Source: an uncultured Muribaculaceae bacterium (GTDB lineage Bacteria > Bacteroidota > Bacteroidia > Bacteroidales > Muribaculaceae). From it: a DNA stretch of 64,000 nucleotides. Shown here piece after piece: positions 46,252 through 54,406 of this stretch. Numbering within the stretch: the first letter of the stretch is position 1; the number at the start of each line of letters is the position of its first letter. The notes under the pieces are model-generated. The model ran no database searches. It had not been told where the DNA came from and worked only from the letters and a program-made list of their open reading frames with translations. The position numbers and the translations under genes are program-made. The stretch lies in NCBI GenBank assembly GCA_905233915.1, contig CAJOFM010000003.1:62001-126000 (forward strand), in the 5' to 3' direction.

Positions 46252-48633
46252 TTAAATAAGTCTTGCTACCTGGTAGAAGATAAATGATACTAGCCAGGCA
46301 ACTGCCGTAGTGTAGAAAATCTCAAACACCATCCACTTGGTGCCGGCCTCGCGCCTGATGGCCGCCAAAGCGGCGATACAGGGGAAGTACAGCAGGATAA
46401 ACAGCATGAAAGAGTAGGCCACAATGGGGTCGAACACATGCTCGCCGTTAGGCTTGGTGGCGGTCTGCAGTTTCTCTTTCAGCGGTGCTGACTCCTCATC
46501 GGCATCAGATTCGCCGGTATAGAGTACACCCATGGTCGAGACGACAATCTCCTTGGCAGCGGCTCCAGTGAGCACACTCACGCCCATTTGCCAATTGAAG
46601 CCCAATGGGGCTACTACAGGTTCGATGGCTTTTCCCATCATACCCATGTAGGAGTTCTCAATCTGCTCCTGTGGGGTCTGACCCTCGTGTCGGGGGAAGT
46701 ATCCAAGCGCCCAAACAATGATGGAGGCCGCCAGTATGACGGTGGCCATCTTCTGCAGGTACTGCTTGCCCTTGCTCCACATGTGGATGGTCGCGTTGCG
46801 GGCCGTAGGTTTGCGGTAGGGTGGCAGTTCCATCACAAACTGGGTCTTATCGTGTTTCAGGAAGGTCTTACTCATGATGATGGCAGTGAGGGCTGCCACA
46901 AGGATGCCGATTAGGTAGATGCTCATCAGAATCAATCCCTGCTTTGCCGTGAAGAATGCGGCTACCAACAGCAGATAGGCCGGCAGGCGTGCGGAGCATG
47001 ACATGAACGGAATTGTGAGGATCGTTACCAGGCGGTCGCGGCGATTTTCCAGGGTGCGAGTCGCCATTATGGCGGGCACACCGCAGCCAAAACCGATGAG
47101 GTAGGGGATAAACGACTTGCCGTGAAGCCCCACTCGGTGCATGATGCGATCCACGATGAATGCCGCGCGTGCCATATAGCCGCTGTCCTCCAGCAACGAG
47201 ATAAAGAAGAACAGAATCAGAATTTGAGGCAAGAACACAAGTACGCCGCCGACACCGGCTATGATGCCGTCAACAATCAAGTCTTTGAGTATGCCGTCAG
47301 GCATAGCGTTACCGATCCATTCGCCAAACAGCCCGACACCTTTTTCAATCCATTCTTGGGGATAAGCTCCCAACGTGAAGGTGGCCTCAAACATCAGCCA
47401 CATCAGAACCAGCAGGATGGGCAACGCCAGCCAGCGGTTGGTCAACAGGCGGTCAAACGAGTAACCGGGCTTGGTCTCGCCTGTGGCGCGGTCGGGGTTG
47501 GGTGTAAGCGCCTCGGCTAGCGCGCCACGCACAAAACCATACTTCAGGTCGGTGATGATGCTTACGATGTCGTCGTTATAATCCCGCTCAATGCGTTGGC
47601 GCATTTCGGCAGCCGCTATCTTGACGTTGGCAGCATTGTCTTGATTGTCGAGTAGAGCCAGAGCATGCTGGTCATTCTCGATGATTTTAAGCACGGTGTA
47701 ACGGTCCAGTTGTGGGCACATGTCGCCCAGTTCCTTTAGGCTGTCCTCGATGAGTGTGCCGTAGTTCACGTTGTGATGCTTAGTCTCCTGTTCGCTCTCG
47801 TCGATGGCCTCCATCGTTGCCTGCAGCACCTCCTTCACGCCGTGCCCATTATAGGCGGTGACAGGTACCATGCGGGCTCCCAGCAGTCGGCTCATCATCT
47901 CGATATCGAGTTTGTCGCCGCTCTTTTCCAGCTCGTCCCACATATTCAAGGCAATGACCATGGGAATGTTCATGTCCATGATCTGAGTGGTGAGATAAAG
48001 GTTTCGCTCCAGGTTACCAGCGTCAACAATATTGAGAATCGCGTCGGGACGGTTGTCGCGGATATAGGTGCGCACATACATCTCCTCGGGTGAATACTCA
48101 GTCAACGAGTATGTGCCAGGGAGGTCCACCAGCTGTACTTTGCGGCCGCCAATCGTGAACCAGCCTTCCTTGCTGTCCACAGTTACACCACCGTAGTTAC
48201 CCACTTTCTCCTTAGCACCTGTTACATTGTTGAACAGCGAGGTTTTTCCGCAGTTGGGATTGCCAACAAGGGCTACGCGCAACACATTGTCGGCCATGGG
48301 GTCAACACCAGCAACCTCGGTTTCAACAATACCGTTAAAGGCGTCTTCCATGTCGCAGAATTCCGCGTCCTTGTCGGTTACCTCGACCTGTGCAGCCTCG
48401 CTGTGGCGCAGCGAGATATGCGACCCCATAATCATATATTCCACGGGGTCCTTGAGTGGAGCGTTCTTGAGCACGGTCACCTGAGCCCCGCGTACGAAGC
48501 CCATTTCCAGTAACCGCTGACGGAAAGCGCCGTCACCCATCACCCGCACCACCTGCACGGTCATTCCCACGGGCTCATTGTCGAGCAGGCGGGTCTTATT
48601 TGTCGTTTTATTATCGTGTTGTTCTATTGCCAT
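46252..48633 (-). CDS. feoB: Ferrous iron transporter, FeoA-FeoB fusion
   Basis: 793 residues from the ATG at 48633 (a GTG at 48654 coincides with the predicted transcription start and is rejected). Residues about 20-90 are a FeoA SH3-like domain ('RQRLLEMGFVRGAQVTVLKNAP'-like plan, 'ISLRHSEAAQVEV'). The G protein domain follows with G1 'GNPNCGKTSLFN', G3 'DLPGTYSL' and G4 'NMWDE'. The membrane part has the two gate regions 'GCGVPAIMATRTLENRRDR' and 'AAAKEIVVSTMGVLY'. It imports Fe2+ through the inner membrane. A and B are separate in many bacteria; the fusion is common in Bacteroidetes. The small Cys-rich gene follows. Confidence 0.96.
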   Translation of the reverse strand: MAIEQHDNKTTNKTRLLDNEPVGMTVQVVRVMGDGAFRQRLLEMGFVRGAQVTVLKNAPLKDPVEYMIMGSHISLRHSEAAQVEVTDKDAEFCDMEDAFNGIVETEVAGVDPMADNVLRVALVGNPNCGKTSLFNNVTGAKEKVGNYGGVTVDSKEGWFTIGGRKVQLVDLPGTYSLTEYSPEEMYVRTYIRDNRPDAILNIVDAGNLERNLYLTTQIMDMNIPMVIALNMWDELEKSGDKLDIEMMSRLLGARMVPVTAYNGHGVKEVLQATMEAIDESEQETKHHNVNYGTLIEDSLKELGDMCPQLDRYTVLKIIENDQHALALLDNQDNAANVKIAAAEMRQRIERDYNDDIVSIITDLKYGFVRGALAEALTPNPDRATGETKPGYSFDRLLTNRWLALPILLVLMWLMFEATFTLGAYPQEWIEKGVGLFGEWIGNAMPDGILKDLIVDGIIAGVGGVLVFLPQILILFFFISLLEDSGYMARAAFIVDRIMHRVGLHGKSFIPYLIGFGCGVPAIMATRTLENRRDRLVTILTIPFMSCSARLPAYLLLVAAFFTAKQGLILMSIYLIGILVAALTAIIMSKTFLKHDKTQFVMELPPYRKPTARNATIHMWSKGKQYLQKMATVILAASIIVWALGYFPRHEGQTPQEQIENSYMGMMGKAIEPVVAPLGFNWQMGVSVLTGAAAKEIVVSTMGVLYTGESDADEESAPLKEKLQTATKPNGEHVFDPIVAYSFMLFILLYFPCIAALAAIRREAGTKWMVFEIFYTTAVAWLVSFIFYQVARLI

Positions 48634-48658
48634 ATCGTCTATAGTTTTTTCCACGTTG

Positions 48659-48689
48659 CAAAATTAATTCCACTTATTTGCCCCCGCAA
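48659..48689 (-). promoter_or_regulatory. Promoter of feoAB
   Basis: Minus strand: TTG (48689-48687), 20 nt, TAATTTTG (48666-48659), full consensus. Expected start near 48652, giving a leader of about 20 nt to the ATG at 48633. Confidence 0.75.
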
Positions 48690-48720
48690 TCCCATAATGT
48701 TGCATTTCTGATGGCGTTTT

Positions 48721-48740
48721 TATCCCCATTTATGGGGATA
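48721..48740. promoter_or_regulatory. Palindrome between feoAB and the hemerythrin gene
   Basis: TATCCCCAT-TT-ATGGGGATA, two perfect 9-nt arms. It lies between the two divergent promoters, 31 bp upstream of the feoAB -33 element and 11 bp upstream of the -33 element of the hemerythrin gene, so one bound regulator could act on both. Confidence 0.6.
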
Positions 48741-48751
48741 TTATATCACCC

Positions 48752-48782
48752 TTGCGCAAGTGGAAGAAAAGTGCTATATTTG
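48752..48782 (+). promoter_or_regulatory. Promoter of the hemerythrin / LuxR-type operon
   Basis: TTG (48752-48754), 20 nt, TATATTTG (48775-48782), full consensus. Expected start near 48789; the leader of about 78 nt contains TCTAGA twice and two heptamers (CTGAAAA, CTGAAAC) just before the ATG. Confidence 0.75.
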
Positions 48783-48866
48783 CACCCGCTTTAATAGTAA
48801 TTAGCTCTAGACCATCTAGATTAGCTGGATAGTCTGGACCAACCGTCAACTGAAAACTGAAACAAT

Positions 48867-49562
48867 ATGAAATCGCGACTTTTCTTGAGTGACAGCCGCC
48901 TGAGTGACCTCATCACCGCCCATCCATCGTTATTGACCCTGCTGACACGCTTGGGTATCTCGTTGGGTTTCGGCGACCGCTCGATAGCCGACGTGTGTGA
49001 GGAGAGTGGGGTGGACACGGGTTTCTTCTTGCTCATTTGCAACGTCTATACCTTTAATAATTATGTGCCCTCGACGCCTGCCATCCTTGGGACCGACATG
49101 ACTGGCCTCGTGCCCTATCTGGAAAAATCCCACAAGTATTACGTTGATAAACGTTTGCCCCACATCGAGCGCCACCTCGATGCCATTGCACAACAGCTGC
49201 CGGGACGCATCGGGCCGGTTTTTTCCAGTTTTTTCAAGGAGTATAAGACCGAGGTTGAAACACATTTTGCCCACGAGGAGCGTGATGTCTTTCCTCACAT
49301 TCGAGCCCTGATGTCGGGACAGCGTGACACGACTTACAGCATAGGTGAGTTCCTGCACACCCACAGCGATATCGAGGGCAAACTTGATGACCTGCTGAAC
49401 ATCGTGTTCAAGTACTTGCCCCCTCAAGCCGACGACGATAATGTGACCGATGTGGTCTATGATATCCTGAGGCTGAGCGAGGACCTAAAGAAGCACACCT
49501 TTATCGAGGAGAAAATCATGGTTCCGCTGGTTCACCATCTTGAAAACGCCATCCTGTCATGA
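48867..49562 (+). CDS. Hemerythrin-domain protein of RIC (ScdA/YtfE)-like plan
   Basis: 231 residues. The N-terminal part (residues 1-60, 'DLITAHPSLLTLLTRLGISLGFGDRSI') resembles the ScdA/DUF542-type domain of iron-sulfur repair proteins but lacks the usual Cys pair. The rest is a four-helix hemerythrin domain with the di-iron ligands in 'KSHKYYVDKRLPHIERH', 'THFAHEERDVFPH', 'FLHTHSDIEG' and 'KKHTFIEEKIMVPLVHH'. It may sense or scavenge O2 or NO, or donate iron. Its last 4 nt overlap the LuxR-type regulator, and it faces feoAB, so a link to iron or nitrosative stress is likely. Confidence 0.85.
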   Translation: MKSRLFLSDSRLSDLITAHPSLLTLLTRLGISLGFGDRSIADVCEESGVDTGFFLLICNVYTFNNYVPSTPAILGTDMTGLVPYLEKSHKYYVDKRLPHIERHLDAIAQQLPGRIGPVFSSFFKEYKTEVETHFAHEERDVFPHIRALMSGQRDTTYSIGEFLHTHSDIEGKLDDLLNIVFKYLPPQADDDNVTDVVYDILRLSEDLKKHTFIEEKIMVPLVHHLENAILS

Positions 49563-50113
49563 AACAGCGCCTATTGATAGTGGAGCCCTCCGAGGTCATT
49601 ATCGAGGGGCTGAAAGCCATCCTTGAAGACCAGATACGGTTCAAGGTATTGGACCCGATCATGAATGTGGATAAGCTGTCAGAACGCTTGACGTCAGCCC
49701 GCCCCGATATAGTCCTCATCAATCCCACACTCGTTGACGACATTGCCAGTTTGCGAGGGGACCGATCCATGGCGGTAGTGGCCCTGGTCTATCAGTATGT
49801 CGAGCGGGATGCACTCAAGAACTACGACGCTGTGGTCGAGATACGTGACAGCCGTGCCGCGATCATCGAGGCCTTAGCACAGGTATTGCCAAGCGAGGCC
49901 GATTCCGCCAAGGGCAATTATGAGCTCACCAAACGCGAGACCGCCGTCCTCGTCGAGTTGGCCCAGGGCAAGACCAACAAGGAAATTGCCGATGCCCTTA
50001 ACGTGAGTGTCCACACCGTCATCTCTCACCGCAAGAACATCACCCACAAGACCGGCATCAAGAGTGTTGCGGGCCTCACCGTTTATGCCATGCTCAACAA
50101 CCTGATTCGGTAA
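49559..50113 (+). CDS. LuxR-type transcription regulator with a degenerate receiver domain
   Basis: 184 residues. The C-terminal HTH (about residues 122-182) is a clear LuxR/GerE type: 'LTKRETAVLVELAQGKTNKEIADALNVSVHTVISHRKNI'-like order, split by helices. The N-terminal 110 residues follow the receiver fold but lack the key residues: the acidic pair is Glu-Pro ('LLIVEPSEV'), the phosphoacceptor is Asn55 ('PDIVLINPTL') and the Thr/Ser position is Val. It should therefore not be phosphorylated and is probably controlled by protein or ligand binding. ATGA overlap with the hemerythrin gene suggests that protein as the partner. Confidence 0.88.
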   Translation: MKQRLLIVEPSEVIIEGLKAILEDQIRFKVLDPIMNVDKLSERLTSARPDIVLINPTLVDDIASLRGDRSMAVVALVYQYVERDALKNYDAVVEIRDSRAAIIEALAQVLPSEADSAKGNYELTKRETAVLVELAQGKTNKEIADALNVSVHTVISHRKNITHKTGIKSVAGLTVYAMLNNLIR

Positions 50114-50153
50114 AAAAAGGAAGTCTCTCATGGCGATGCCCGTTGTGTTAAAA

Positions 50154-50199
50154 GACTAGGGACTAAAAAACCAAGGATATCGGCCTAAAGACTGAAAAC
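50154..50199 (+). repeat. Degenerate heptamer stretch before mlaE
   Basis: GACTAGG, GACTAAA, then after a gap CCTAAAG and ACTGAAA. Units resemble those at 51012-51046 and 53220-53250. It lies between the regulator stop (50113) and the TAATTTTG box at 50207-50214. Confidence 0.5.
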
Positions 50200-50239
50200 T
50201 TTTTGGTAATTTTGCAGGTTAAAACAAAGTGTAGAATAT

Positions 50240-50986
50240 ATGTTATTGACTAAAATGCTGGAGAAGTTTGGAGACTACTGCATGTTCATGTGGAGGGTCA
50301 CTGCTATCCCCGACAAGTGGAAGGTATTCTTCAAACGATATCTCAATGAGATATATAAATTGGGCATCGACTCGATCCCGTTGATTATCATCGTGTCGTT
50401 GTTCATCGGTTCGTTGTGTACGATCCTGATTAAGCTCAACATCTCCAACCCGTTACTGCCCCGTTACACCGTGGGTTTGACCACTCGTGAGATTATCCTG
50501 CTGGAGTTCTCATCAACCATCTTGTGCCTGATTCTGTCGGGTAAGATTGGCTCCAACATTGCCAGTGAGATTGGTACGATGCGTGCCACCGAGCAGATTG
50601 ACGCTCTTGACATTATGGGTATCAACAGTGCCAACTTCCTGGCCATGCCCAAGATATTGGCCCTGATTACCATCTTGCCGTTCTTGGTGGTTATCTGTAT
50701 GGGAACAAGTCTGTTTGGTGGTTGGCTCATTTGTATCATCACGGGCATTGTGGACCCTGACACCTTTATTTTCGGCATTCAGTCGTTGTTCATTGAGTGG
50801 TATGTGTGGTTTGCCTTGATCAAATCACTGGTGTTTGCCTTCTTGATGTCCACTATCGCCTGCTACTATGGCTACTCGGTACAGGGCGGCTCGGTTGAAG
50901 TGGGACAAGCCAGCACCGACACGGTGGTGATGAGCAACATCATGATTCTGGTGGCCGACGTTATCCTAACCCTCTTATTACTATAA
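50240..50986 (+). CDS. mlaE: MlaE-type ABC transporter permease
   Basis: 248 residues, about five or six membrane helices. The MlaE family marks 'SIPLIIIVSLFIGSLCTI', 'LCLILSGKIGSNIASEIGTMRATEQIDALDIMGIN' character (the G..G..IA.E.G.M...EQIDAL loop), and the C-terminal 'YYGYSVQGGSVEVGQASTDTVV' are present. Together with the ATPase downstream it forms the inner membrane core of a phospholipid transport system which keeps outer membrane asymmetry. No MlaD/MCE gene follows; it must be elsewhere or missing. TAATTTTG at 50207-50214 may be the -7 box. Confidence 0.92.
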   Translation: MLLTKMLEKFGDYCMFMWRVTAIPDKWKVFFKRYLNEIYKLGIDSIPLIIIVSLFIGSLCTILIKLNISNPLLPRYTVGLTTREIILLEFSSTILCLILSGKIGSNIASEIGTMRATEQIDALDIMGINSANFLAMPKILALITILPFLVVICMGTSLFGGWLICIITGIVDPDTFIFGIQSLFIEWYVWFALIKSLVFAFLMSTIACYYGYSVQGGSVEVGQASTDTVVMSNIMILVADVILTLLLL

Positions 50987-51011
50987 TTCGTCTTTAGGTT
51001 TTAGGGATTTG

Positions 51012-51046
51012 CTGAAAACTGAAAACTAAGAACTGAAAACTGAGAA
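51012..51046 (+). repeat. Five phased heptamers directly before mlaF
   Basis: Units beginning with CT at 51012, 51019, 51026, 51033 and 51040: CTGAAAA, CTGAAAA, CTAAGAA, CTGAAAA, CTGAGAA, and the next position (51047) is the A of the start codon. Upstream, CTTTAGG and TTTTAGG (50992-51005) add two more 7-nt units. There is no Shine-Dalgarno sequence. Confidence 0.8.
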
Positions 51047-51847
51047 ATGATTGAAGTTAAGAACATATCCAAGTCTTTCAAGGAAGAGGGCGGTACCCGT
51101 CAGGTGTTGTATAACGTGAGCTGCAAGCTTTATGACGGCAAGACAAATCTTATCATTGGCCAGTCGGGTTCGGGCAAGACCGTGCTCGTCAAGAACATTG
51201 TTGGCTTGTTTGATCCCGATGAGGGCGAGATTTTGTATGACGGCCGTGACATCACCAAGATGAACCGCAAGCAACGCAAGGAATTGCGTAAGGAGATCGG
51301 CATGCTGTTTCAGGGCTCGGCCCTGTTCGACAGCGAGACTGTGATGGGTAATGTGATGTTCCCGCTTGTGATGTTTGGCAAAATGAGCAATAGCGAGATG
51401 CGTGACCGTGCCCAGTTCTGTATCGACCGTGTGAACCTCACTGGAAGCGAGAACAAGTTCCCCAGCGAGCTATCGGGTGGTATGCAGAAAAGATGTGCCA
51501 TCGCCCGTGCCATCGCGCTGAATCCCAAGTACCTCTTCTGTGACGAGCCCAACTCGGGCCTCGACCCCAAGACGTCGATTGTGATTGACGAACTCTTGAG
51601 CGATATCACCCATGAGTTTGGTATTACCACCATCATCAACACCCACGACATGAACTCGGTGATGGGCATTGGCGAGAATATCGTGTTCATCAACAAGGGT
51701 CATGTGGGATGGATTGGCAACAAGGACCAGATTTATGATGTGGACAATGACGATCTGAACAATTTTGTCTATGCCACCGACCTGTTCCGCGATGTGCGCA
51801 AGTATCGCCGTGAGCATGGCTACAAACCCTCGAATATCAGAAAATAG
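51047..51847 (+). CDS. mlaF: MlaF-type ABC transporter ATP-binding protein
   Basis: 266 residues. Walker A 'GQSGSGKTVLVKNI', Q loop 'MLFQGSALFDSETV' (the SALFDS form typical of MlaF), signature 'ELSGGMQKRCAIARAIA', Walker B 'YLFCDEPNSGLDP' and switch His in 'NTHDMNSV'. It powers the permease encoded 60 nt upstream. The gap consists largely of heptamer repeats ending at the ATG. Confidence 0.95.
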   Translation: MIEVKNISKSFKEEGGTRQVLYNVSCKLYDGKTNLIIGQSGSGKTVLVKNIVGLFDPDEGEILYDGRDITKMNRKQRKELRKEIGMLFQGSALFDSETVMGNVMFPLVMFGKMSNSEMRDRAQFCIDRVNLTGSENKFPSELSGGMQKRCAIARAIALNPKYLFCDEPNSGLDPKTSIVIDELLSDITHEFGITTIINTHDMNSVMGIGENIVFINKGHVGWIGNKDQIYDVDNDDLNNFVYATDLFRDVRKYRREHGYKPSNIRK

Positions 51848-51870
51848 AGATTAGATAACAGATATAAGAT
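51848..51870 (+). repeat. AGAT-type heptamers before the HD-domain gene
   Basis: AGAT begins at 51848, 51853, 51860 and 51867, that is two clean 7-nt steps (AGATTAG, ATAACAG, ATATAAG reading). It directly follows the mlaF stop. Confidence 0.5.
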
Positions 51871-51875
51871 CATTA

Positions 51876-52508
51876 ATGAAAACAAGTGATAAGGAGTGTA
51901 GAGAAGAAATCCTGGAATTGTTGCGTTCGACTGGGCGTGACGGTATCGAGGATGTGATTGGCGACTTGGAGTCTTGGGGCTTTTTCACAGCTCCTGCTTC
52001 GGCAGGTCATCACTTGAATGTGGAGGGCGGCCTAGCGCGTCACTCGCTTAATACCTGCAAGGCGGCGCTTGCCGTGTGGGAGGGCATGAAGGCCATCGAG
52101 CCTAGCCTCGAGCATGAGGTGAAGCGTGACAGCATCATCATCGCCAGTCTGCTGCACGATGTGTGCAAGTGCGATATCTACAAGCGTTCAATCAAGAAAC
52201 GCAAGAATGCGCTGGGCATTTGGGAAGACGCCGAGGGTTACAAAATCACCTACAAGAACTTCCCGATGGGCCATGGCGAAAAATCGCTCGCGCTGCTGTT
52301 GTGTAGCGGCTTGGCACTCGACGATGATGAGATGCTTGCCATCCGTTGGCACATGGGCGCTTGGGGCGTGAACCAGAACAGTTATGAGGACGTGCGCAAC
52401 TATGATGCCGCTCGCAAGCTCTACCCGCTGGTAACTCTCATCCAGACGGCCGATGGCCTGGCCGCAAGCATTATGGAGCGTTCGGGCGAGGAGATTGACG
52501 AGTTATGA
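51876..52508 (+). CDS. HD-superfamily hydrolase
   Basis: 210 residues. HD-domain metal ligands can be followed in 'GLARHSLNTCKAAL', 'ASLLHDVCKCDIY' (the HD pair), 'GHGEKSLALLL' and 'RWHMGAWG'. The segment between the HD pair and the second His is enlarged ('KKRKNALGIWEDAEGYKITYKNFPM'-like insertion, here summarised). Family members hydrolyse phosphate esters such as nucleotides; the substrate is not evident. The stop overlaps the next start (ATGA), so it is coupled to the amidotransferase. Confidence 0.82.
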   Translation: MKTSDKECREEILELLRSTGRDGIEDVIGDLESWGFFTAPASAGHHLNVEGGLARHSLNTCKAALAVWEGMKAIEPSLEHEVKRDSIIIASLLHDVCKCDIYKRSIKKRKNALGIWEDAEGYKITYKNFPMGHGEKSLALLLCSGLALDDDEMLAIRWHMGAWGVNQNSYEDVRNYDAARKLYPLVTLIQTADGLAASIMERSGEEIDEL

Positions 52509-53218
52509 CACCTTGCGTCAACATCCTGCTGTGTGACACCTTCCCGGGACGACTTCCCGATTTCATCCCGAATTACGAGTCGTTGTTCTTCGACTTGTTC
52601 GCTTCCATTGGCGAACGGCCCGACTACAAGATTTATCAAACGTGGCAGGGCGAGTTGCCCCAGTCTGTCAATGCCGATGAACTGTACCTGATTCCCGGGA
52701 GCCTGGATTCGGCCTACGATGACAAGCCCTGGATTGTAGCCCTGGTTCGATGGATTGAACAGGCTTATAGCCGTGGTGCTAAGATGATGGGCGTGTGTTT
52801 CGGTCACCAGGTCATAGCACGTGCCCTGGGCGGAGAAGTGAGGCCCTACGAAGGTGGCATGGGGGTTGGTGTGCGTGCATCACACGTGCTTGACGGGCAG
52901 ATGCTGGGTTATTTCCCCCGTCAGGAGATGCGCCTGCTCTATAGTCACCACGACCAGGTGATGGTTTTGCCCCAGGGGGCCGAACTGTGTGCCACCAGTG
53001 AATTCTGCAAGAATGAATCCTTCAAGATGGGTAACCAAGTCATAACCTTCCAGGGACATCCTGAGTTTACTGTGGCTTACAGCCGCCACTTGCTTCTCAA
53101 CTGCAGTGATGACTTGGAAGAGTGCGTGAAATCCGCTGCATTGCAGACGCTTGACCAAATGACACCGCAAGGTCCCGAGGCAGCCCGCTTTGCCTTAGAC
53201 CTGTTATTTGGAAAATGA
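52505..53218 (+). CDS. Class I glutamine amidotransferase-like protein
   Basis: 237 residues. The nucleophile elbow 'MMGVCFGHQVIARALGG' has the catalytic Cys, and 'FQGHPEFTVAYSR' supplies His and Glu of the triad. 'LIPGSLDSAYDD' is the oxyanion strand. The protein matches the stand-alone GMP-synthase-like amidotransferases (YfeJ/GuaA-N type) with no synthetase domain. Partner and substrate are unknown. It overlaps the HD-domain gene by 4 nt; 32 nt of heptamers separate it from queF. Confidence 0.85.
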   Translation: MTPCVNILLCDTFPGRLPDFIPNYESLFFDLFASIGERPDYKIYQTWQGELPQSVNADELYLIPGSLDSAYDDKPWIVALVRWIEQAYSRGAKMMGVCFGHQVIARALGGEVRPYEGGMGVGVRASHVLDGQMLGYFPRQEMRLLYSHHDQVMVLPQGAELCATSEFCKNESFKMGNQVITFQGHPEFTVAYSRHLLLNCSDDLEECVKSAALQTLDQMTPQGPEAARFALDLLFGK

Positions 53219-53219
53219 A

Positions 53220-53250
53220 CTTAAAAACTAAGGACTAAAAACTAAGGACT
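53220..53250 (+). repeat. Phased heptamers directly before queF
   Basis: CT begins at 53220, 53228, 53235, 53242 and 53249 (steps 8, 7, 7, 7): CTTAAAAA, CTAAGGA, CTAAAAA, CTAAGGA, then CT and the ATG at 53251. It fills the entire gap between the amidotransferase stop and queF. Confidence 0.8.
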
Positions 53251-53721
53251 ATGTCACGAAACGAAAAGGAATTAGAGGGCGTGACGCTGCTGGGCAACCA
53301 GGGCACACAATATGAGTTTGATTACCGCCCTGACGTGCTGGAGACCTTCGAGAACATGCACCCCGAGAATGAGTACGTGGTGACCCTCGACTGCCCCGAG
53401 TTCACGTCGCTGTGCCCCAAGACGGGTCAACCCGACTTCGGTCACATCATCATCAATTATATCCCTCGCCAGCGTATGGTAGAGAGCAAGAGCCTCAAGC
53501 TCTACCTCTTCAGCTTCCGCAACCATGGCGATTTCCATGAGGACTGCGTTAACATCATCATGAAGGACCTGGTCAAGCTCATGGATCCCAAGTACCTCGA
53601 GGTCATTGGCTTGTTCAACCCGCGTGGCGGCATCAGCATCAAGCCGTTTGCCAACTATGGCGACAGCGACCACCAGGATATGGTGAGAGTCCGCCTCATC
53701 GCTAATTTCCACAACGATTGA
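53251..53721 (+). CDS. queF: NADPH-dependent 7-cyano-7-deazaguanine reductase (preQ0 reductase)
   Basis: 156 residues, the short unimodular QueF. The catalytic Cys lies in '[14 protein letters not shown]', and the family signature '[20 protein letters not shown]' is complete; '[15 protein letters not shown]' is the C-terminal mark. It reduces preQ0 to preQ1 for queuosine in tRNA. queC follows with 1 nt between stop and start, so the two are co-expressed. Confidence 0.96.
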   Translation: MSRNEKELEGVTLLGNQGTQYEFDYRPDVLETFENMHPENEYVVTLDCPEFTSLCPKTGQPDFGHIIINYIPRQRMVESKSLKLYLFSFRNHGDFHEDCVNIIMKDLVKLMDPKYLEVIGLFNPRGGISIKPFANYGDSDHQDMVRVRLIANFHND

Positions 53722-53722
53722 T

Positions 53723-54379
53723 ATGGCAAAGGATGCTGTAATTATCATCTCGGGCGGCTTGGACTCGACGACCATGCTTTATGAGTACAAGGACGAGATC
53801 GCCATGGCCATCACATTTGACTATGGCAGCACACAGAACGGCCGTGAGCGCCGTTGTGCCATCATGCACTGTGAGCGCTTGGGTATCAGGCACCTGGTTA
53901 TTCCGCTGGATTTCATGCACAAGTATTTCAAGAGCGCTCTGCTCGAGAGTGCCGATGCCATTCCCGACGGCAACTACAATGACGAGAACATGAAATCGAC
54001 GGTAGTGCCGTTCCGCAACGGCATCATGCTGGCCATTGCCTGTGGCATTGCCGAGAGCAACGGACTCAAGCGCGTGATGATTGCCAACCATGCCGGCGAC
54101 CATAGTATCTATCCCGACTGCCGTTCTCCCTTTATCGAAGCCATGAGCACAGCGATGATGACGGGCACCTACGTGGGTGTCAAGGTCTATGCCCCCTATA
54201 CTGACCTGAGCAAGGCTGAAATCGCACGTCATGGCGCAGCCCTGGGGCTAGACTATAGCGAGACCTACTCCTGCTACAAGGGTGGCGAGAAGCATTGCGG
54301 CACATGCGGCACCTGCACCGAGCGCCGTCAAGCCCTGCGTGACGCCGGCATTGACGACCCCACTGAATATTTGGCTTAG
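53723..54379 (+). CDS. queC: 7-cyano-7-deazaguanine synthase
   Basis: 218 residues. N-terminal PP-loop 'IISGGLDSTTML', 'FDYGSTQNGRERRCA' and the C-terminal zinc site 'CYKGGEKHCGTCGTCTERR'. It converts 7-carboxy-7-deazaguanine to preQ0 using ATP and ammonia, the step before QueF. The two earlier pathway genes, queE and queD, are 2-3 kb away on the opposite strand. Confidence 0.96.
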   Translation: MAKDAVIIISGGLDSTTMLYEYKDEIAMAITFDYGSTQNGRERRCAIMHCERLGIRHLVIPLDFMHKYFKSALLESADAIPDGNYNDENMKSTVVPFRNGIMLAIACGIAESNGLKRVMIANHAGDHSIYPDCRSPFIEAMSTAMMTGTYVGVKVYAPYTDLSKAEIARHGAALGLDYSETYSCYKGGEKHCGTCGTCTERRQALRDAGIDDPTEYLA

Positions 54380-54406
54380 ATAAGAGTTAACATATAAAAT
54401 GAATTG

